From Ruania halotolerans (GTDB lineage: Bacteria; Actinomycetota; Actinomycetes; Actinomycetales; Beutenbergiaceae), in NCBI RefSeq assembly GCF_021049285.1, contig NZ_CP088017.1, positions 992,001-1,056,000 on the forward strand: a stretch of DNA of 64,000 bases, given 5' to 3'. The position numbers were made by a program, and so were the translations under genes. The notes beneath the pieces are model-generated. The model was not told the origin of the DNA and ran no database searches. It saw only the letters and a program-made list of their open reading frames with translations. Of the stretch, positions 61,370 to 64,000 are shown piece by piece (positions within the stretch are counted from its first letter, which is position 1; each line of letters opens with the position of its first letter).

Positions 61370-62076
61370 GCACGGCGTTCGCCGAGACCGAGCTGCTCGA
61401 CGCCTACACCGTGGCCGACCGCTCAGAGCCGCACCTACGCGCCAACATGATCGCCAGCATCGACGGCGCCGCCACCCACCAGGGCCTCTCCGGCGGGTTG
61501 AACGGTCCCGCCGATAAGCAGGTCTTCGACGTGCTACGCCGACTGGCTGACGTGGTGCTCGTCGGTGCGGGCACACTCCGCGCGGAGGGGTACGGCGGGC
61601 TTCGGCTGGGGCAGGCTGATGTCACCTGGCGGAGGGAGCATGGTCTCGCGGACCATCCGGTGCTCGCGGTCGTTTCCTCCAGGCTTGCGCTGGAACCGTC
61701 CTCGCCACTGTTCACCCAGGCGCCGCGTCGTCCGCTGCTGATCACGCACGAGCAGAGCCCATCCCAGCAACGCGCCCTGCTGCAGGAGGTGGCTGATGTG
61801 CTGGTGTGCGGGCGCGAGGCGGTGGATCCGGTTCGTCTCCGTGAGGAGTTGGTGGCCCGCGGGATGCCCCAGATTCTCTGCGAAGGGGGGCCGCACCTGC
61901 TGGGGACCCTCGCTGGCGCCGACGTGCTGGACGAGCTGTGCCTCACGGTGAGTCCGCTGATTGAGGGTGGGGAGGCGATCCGGATCACCAGGGATGCGCC
62001 GGTGGCGCACCTGCCGGTGCGCCTGGCGGGGGTTCTGCGTGCCGAGGACATGCTGTTCCTGCGCTACCTGCGGTGA
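61366..62076 (+). CDS. RibD C-terminal/DHFR-like reductase (pyrimidine reductase family)
   Basis: 236 residues. NADPH reductase fold: LRANMIASIDGAATHQGLSG at the substrate strand, DVVLVGAGTLRAEGYG at the cofactor loop, and QILCEGGPHLLGTLAGAD near the C-terminus. Only the reductase half of RibD is present, no deaminase. A mycobacterial homologue (Rv2671) can replace dihydrofolate reductase. Its coupling here to a DHPS homologue suggests a pterin substrate. ATG overlaps the upstream stop (ATGA). Confidence 0.88.
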   Translation: MSTAFAETELLDAYTVADRSEPHLRANMIASIDGAATHQGLSGGLNGPADKQVFDVLRRLADVVLVGAGTLRAEGYGGLRLGQADVTWRREHGLADHPVLAVVSSRLALEPSSPLFTQAPRRPLLITHEQSPSQQRALLQEVADVLVCGREAVDPVRLREELVARGMPQILCEGGPHLLGTLAGADVLDELCLTVSPLIEGGEAIRITRDAPVAHLPVRLAGVLRAEDMLFLRYLR

Positions 62077-62100
62077 TTTGAGGCAGTCAGCAACGCACTG

Positions 62101-63072
62101 TCAGGCGAGCGGGAGGCCGCGATGTGCCTGGGATCGATCGTCGTGCAGATCGACGATCTGCCGCTGCGCTGGAGGTGCCTGGGGTCCGGTGCTGGAGATG
62201 AACGCACAGGTGGCGTAGCCCTCGCTCGCGGTGGCGTACTTCTGCAACCACGGCGTCACGATGTGCCCGAACCGCTCATACGGATAGGGAACGGGCAGCG
62301 CTCGATGCCCCACCCGCCACGGCTTCGGGGTGAGCCGGGCCCGATAGGTCTCATGGGTGGCGCACAGGGTCACGTATAACGGGTCGGAGTCCAAGGCCTG
62401 CAGCAGGTGCTCGGCCTCCGGAGTGCCCGGCAACAGGTCAGTGCCGGTCACAATCACCCGCAAACCCGCGGCCGTGCGATACGTGCGGAACCCCCACTGC
62501 GGATTGCGGGTGGCGACGTCCTGGATCCGCGCCAGCGCTGCGGCTGCGGCCGGGTCCGGTTCTTGTGCTGGCGGAGCTGGCGTCGAGTCCGTCGGCGCCG
62601 AAGGATGCCCTGGTGTCGCGATCAGGTCGTCGGTCGAACGTCGCCCGAACAGGCGCGCGAAGAACCCACCGCGTTGATGGCCGGTGCCCTCGGGGCGTCG
62701 CGGTGCTCGCTGCCGCCTTGATGCTCGCGAGGGCTCGGGAAGGTCGACATCGGCGATCAGGACCGCGTCGGTGTTCAGCACCTCAGCGCCATACCGGTTC
62801 CGGGTGATCGCCGCCGCGAGTTCACCATCCTGTCCGGGGAACTCGGCCAGGACCTCCTCCCGCAACGGGGTGCGCGGGTAGTAACCGCCGCGCTGCAGCT
62901 CGCGGCCGGCCCGTACGGCAGCAGCGGCCTGCTCGAGCCGCCGCCGCGCCACCTCGGCCGCCTCGGCAAGTGAGGACGAAGACCAGCCGTACAGGGTGAG
63001 GGAGAACTCCTTGCCGTGCGGGGAGTGCACGTCTCCCGTGGCATTCGTCCAGTAGCGCGGCAGGGGTTTCAT
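62101..63072 (-). CDS. conserved hypothetical protein
   Basis: 323 residues. I do not recognise a named family with certainty. Visible: N-terminal [18 protein letters not shown] and [19 protein letters not shown], a basic Pro-rich linker (about 125-185), then a C-terminal domain with [40 protein letters not shown] and PKPWRVG. The latter pattern (R-x-x-x-T-x-x-G-x-R, then Y-x-x-L-C and KPWR) resembles a widespread uncharacterised domain. No signal or membrane helix. The ATG at 63072 is preceded by TACAGT seven bases upstream (leaderless) in a 63-base gap shared with metG. Confidence 0.72.
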   Translation of the reverse strand: MKPLPRYWTNATGDVHSPHGKEFSLTLYGWSSSSLAEAAEVARRRLEQAAAAVRAGRELQRGGYYPRTPLREEVLAEFPGQDGELAAAITRNRYGAEVLNTDAVLIADVDLPEPSRASRRQRAPRRPEGTGHQRGGFFARLFGRRSTDDLIATPGHPSAPTDSTPAPPAQEPDPAAAAALARIQDVATRNPQWGFRTYRTAAGLRVIVTGTDLLPGTPEAEHLLQALDSDPLYVTLCATHETYRARLTPKPWRVGHRALPVPYPYERFGHIVTPWLQKYATASEGYATCAFISSTGPQAPPAQRQIVDLHDDRSQAHRGLPLA

Positions 63073-63079
63073 GGCTGGC

Positions 63080-63085
63080 ACTGTA
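63080..63085 (-). promoter_or_regulatory. -10 element of leaderless promoter for the hypothetical gene
   Basis: Minus-strand TACAGT ends seven bases before the ATG at 63072. Confidence 0.5.
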
Positions 63086-63122
63086 GCCCTGGACGCCCGC
63101 ACGGGGCCGAGTCTTCACGCCC

Positions 63123-63128
63123 TAGGAT
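63123..63128 (+). promoter_or_regulatory. -10 element of leaderless promoter for metG
   Basis: TAGGAT followed by seven bases and the ATG at 63136. It is divergent from the element at 63080, with the two -10s about 40 bases apart. Confidence 0.55.
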
Positions 63129-63135
63129 TGCCCGC

Positions 63136-64000
63136 ATGACCCACATCCTCTCGGCCGTGGCGTGGCCCTACGCCAACGGCCCACGGCACATCGGCCACGT
63201 GGCCGGCTTCGGCGTTCCCTCCGACGTCTTCAGCCGGCATATGCGGATGGCGGGTCACGACGTGCTGATGATCTCCGGCACGGATGAGCACGGCACCCCG
63301 ATCCTGGTGCAAGCGGAGCAGGAGGGCGTCTCCCCGCAGGAGCTCGCCGACCGGTACAACCGGGTGATCGTGAACGATCTCGTGAACCTCGGCCTGAGCT
63401 ACGACCTGTTCACCCGCACCACCACACGCAACCACTACGCCGTCGTGCAGGAGATGTTCCGCACGGTGCACAAGAACGGCTACATGGTGGAGAAGACCAC
63501 CATGGGCGCCATCTCCCCGTCCACGGGGCGCACCCTGCCGGACCGATTCATCGAGGGCACCTGCCCGATCTGCGGCTACGACGGCGCCCGCGGTGACCAG
63601 TGCGATAACTGCGGCAACCAGCTCGACCCGATCGACCTCAAGAACCCGCGCAGCCGCATCAACGGCGAGACGCCGAAGTTCGTCGAGTCCAACCACTTCT
63701 TCCTCGACCTGCCCGCCTTCGTAGACGCCCTCGCTGCATGGCTCGAGACCCGCAACGGGTGGCGGCCGAACGTGCTGAACTTCAGCCGCAACCTGCTCGA
63801 GGAGGTGCGCCCGCGCGCCATGACCCGGGACATCGACTGGGGCATCCCGGTGCCGCTGGAAGGCTGGGAGAACAACCCGAGCAAGCGGCTCTACGTCTGG
63901 TTCGACGCCGTGATCGGCTACCTCTCCTCCTCCATCGAGTGGGCCCGGCGTCAGGGAACGCCGGAGGCGTGGCGGGACTGGTGGACCAATCCGGACGCCC
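63136..64000 (+). CDS. metG: methionyl-tRNA synthetase (3' end outside window)
   Basis: The first 288 residues of about 600 are visible. Charges tRNA-Met with methionine. The N-terminus [18 protein letters not shown] holds the class I HIGH motif, and SGTDEHGTP the family Asp-Glu block. The zinc knuckle [18 protein letters not shown] is complete. [10 protein letters not shown] and [17 protein letters not shown] follow. Leaderless ATG start. In mycobacteria metG lies a few genes from rsmI and pmt; here it is 42 kb away. Confidence 0.97.
   Translation, partial: MTHILSAVAWPYANGPRHIGHVAGFGVPSDVFSRHMRMAGHDVLMISGTDEHGTPILVQAEQEGVSPQELADRYNRVIVNDLVNLGLSYDLFTRTTTRNHYAVVQEMFRTVHKNGYMVEKTTMGAISPSTGRTLPDRFIEGTCPICGYDGARGDQCDNCGNQLDPIDLKNPRSRINGETPKFVESNHFFLDLPAFVDALAAWLETRNGWRPNVLNFSRNLLEEVRPRAMTRDIDWGIPVPLEGWENNPSKRLYVWFDAVIGYLSSSIEWARRQGTPEAWRDWWTNPDA

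Overview
The window is about 70% GC with dense, short-spaced genes and many GTG/TTG starts. It carries a PMT-type protein mannosyltransferase, DtxR/IdeR-type iron control, an rsmI/metG neighbourhood, LPXTG surface proteins and many apparently leaderless genes. This points to an actinobacterium, most likely in Micrococcales (Ruania/Beutenbergia/Georgenia-like); the genus is inference. I saw no rRNA, tRNA, CRISPR array, integrase or IS transposase.

Layout. 1-8.3 kb: ABC-F ATPase (cut by the left edge), membrane-anchored HExxH peptidase, xi-class GST, siderophore-interacting protein behind an iron box, GH20 hexosaminidase and an aldo/keto reductase. 8.4-14.9 kb: a giant secreted LPXTG stalk protein of about 2,100 residues, split in two by a one-base frameshift. 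15-20.8 kb: LuxR-type regulator, MFS exporter, PMT mannosyltransferase and rsmI. 20.9-25.1 kb: a second LPXTG protein, combining phosphodiester glycosidase and metallophosphatase domains. 25.3-34.0 kb: a thuA/thuB-like pair, then a LacI-controlled galactoside operon (regulator, binding protein, two permeases, GH42 beta-galactosidase). 34.4-38.7 kb: a secreted beta-helix/FnIII protein and a damaged Rpn-type nuclease gene.

38.7-54.9 kb is the most coherent accessory system. It is a minus-strand locus for a uronic-acid-containing polysaccharide: heparinase II/III-like lyase, PD40/PL22-like protein, hexapeptide acyltransferase, a Dpp/Opp-class ABC importer with both ATPases fused, AraC regulator, RraA-family protein (possible aldolase), two SDRs (one KduD-like), GH105 hydrolase and a zinc dehydrogenase. 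Genes from the binding protein to kduD are mostly coupled by 4-base overlaps. A fragment of a second Rpn gene lies at the other end, so Rpn sequences bracket the locus.

55.3-64 kb: nicotinamidase, DUF1023-like alpha/beta hydrolase with a small partner, aminotransferase, SDR, FolP2-like dihydropteroate synthase coupled to a RibD-type reductase, a conserved hypothetical, and metG (cut by the right edge). pmt and rsmI are usually close to metG in actinobacteria; here about 42 kb of sugar-related cargo separates them.

Regulatory themes: a repeated leaderless-promoter pattern (TAnnnT, 6-7 bases, start codon) at eleven genes and at the Rpn remnant; strong hairpins directly after both binding-protein genes; twin LacI operators; a shared 15-base motif in the AraC locus.
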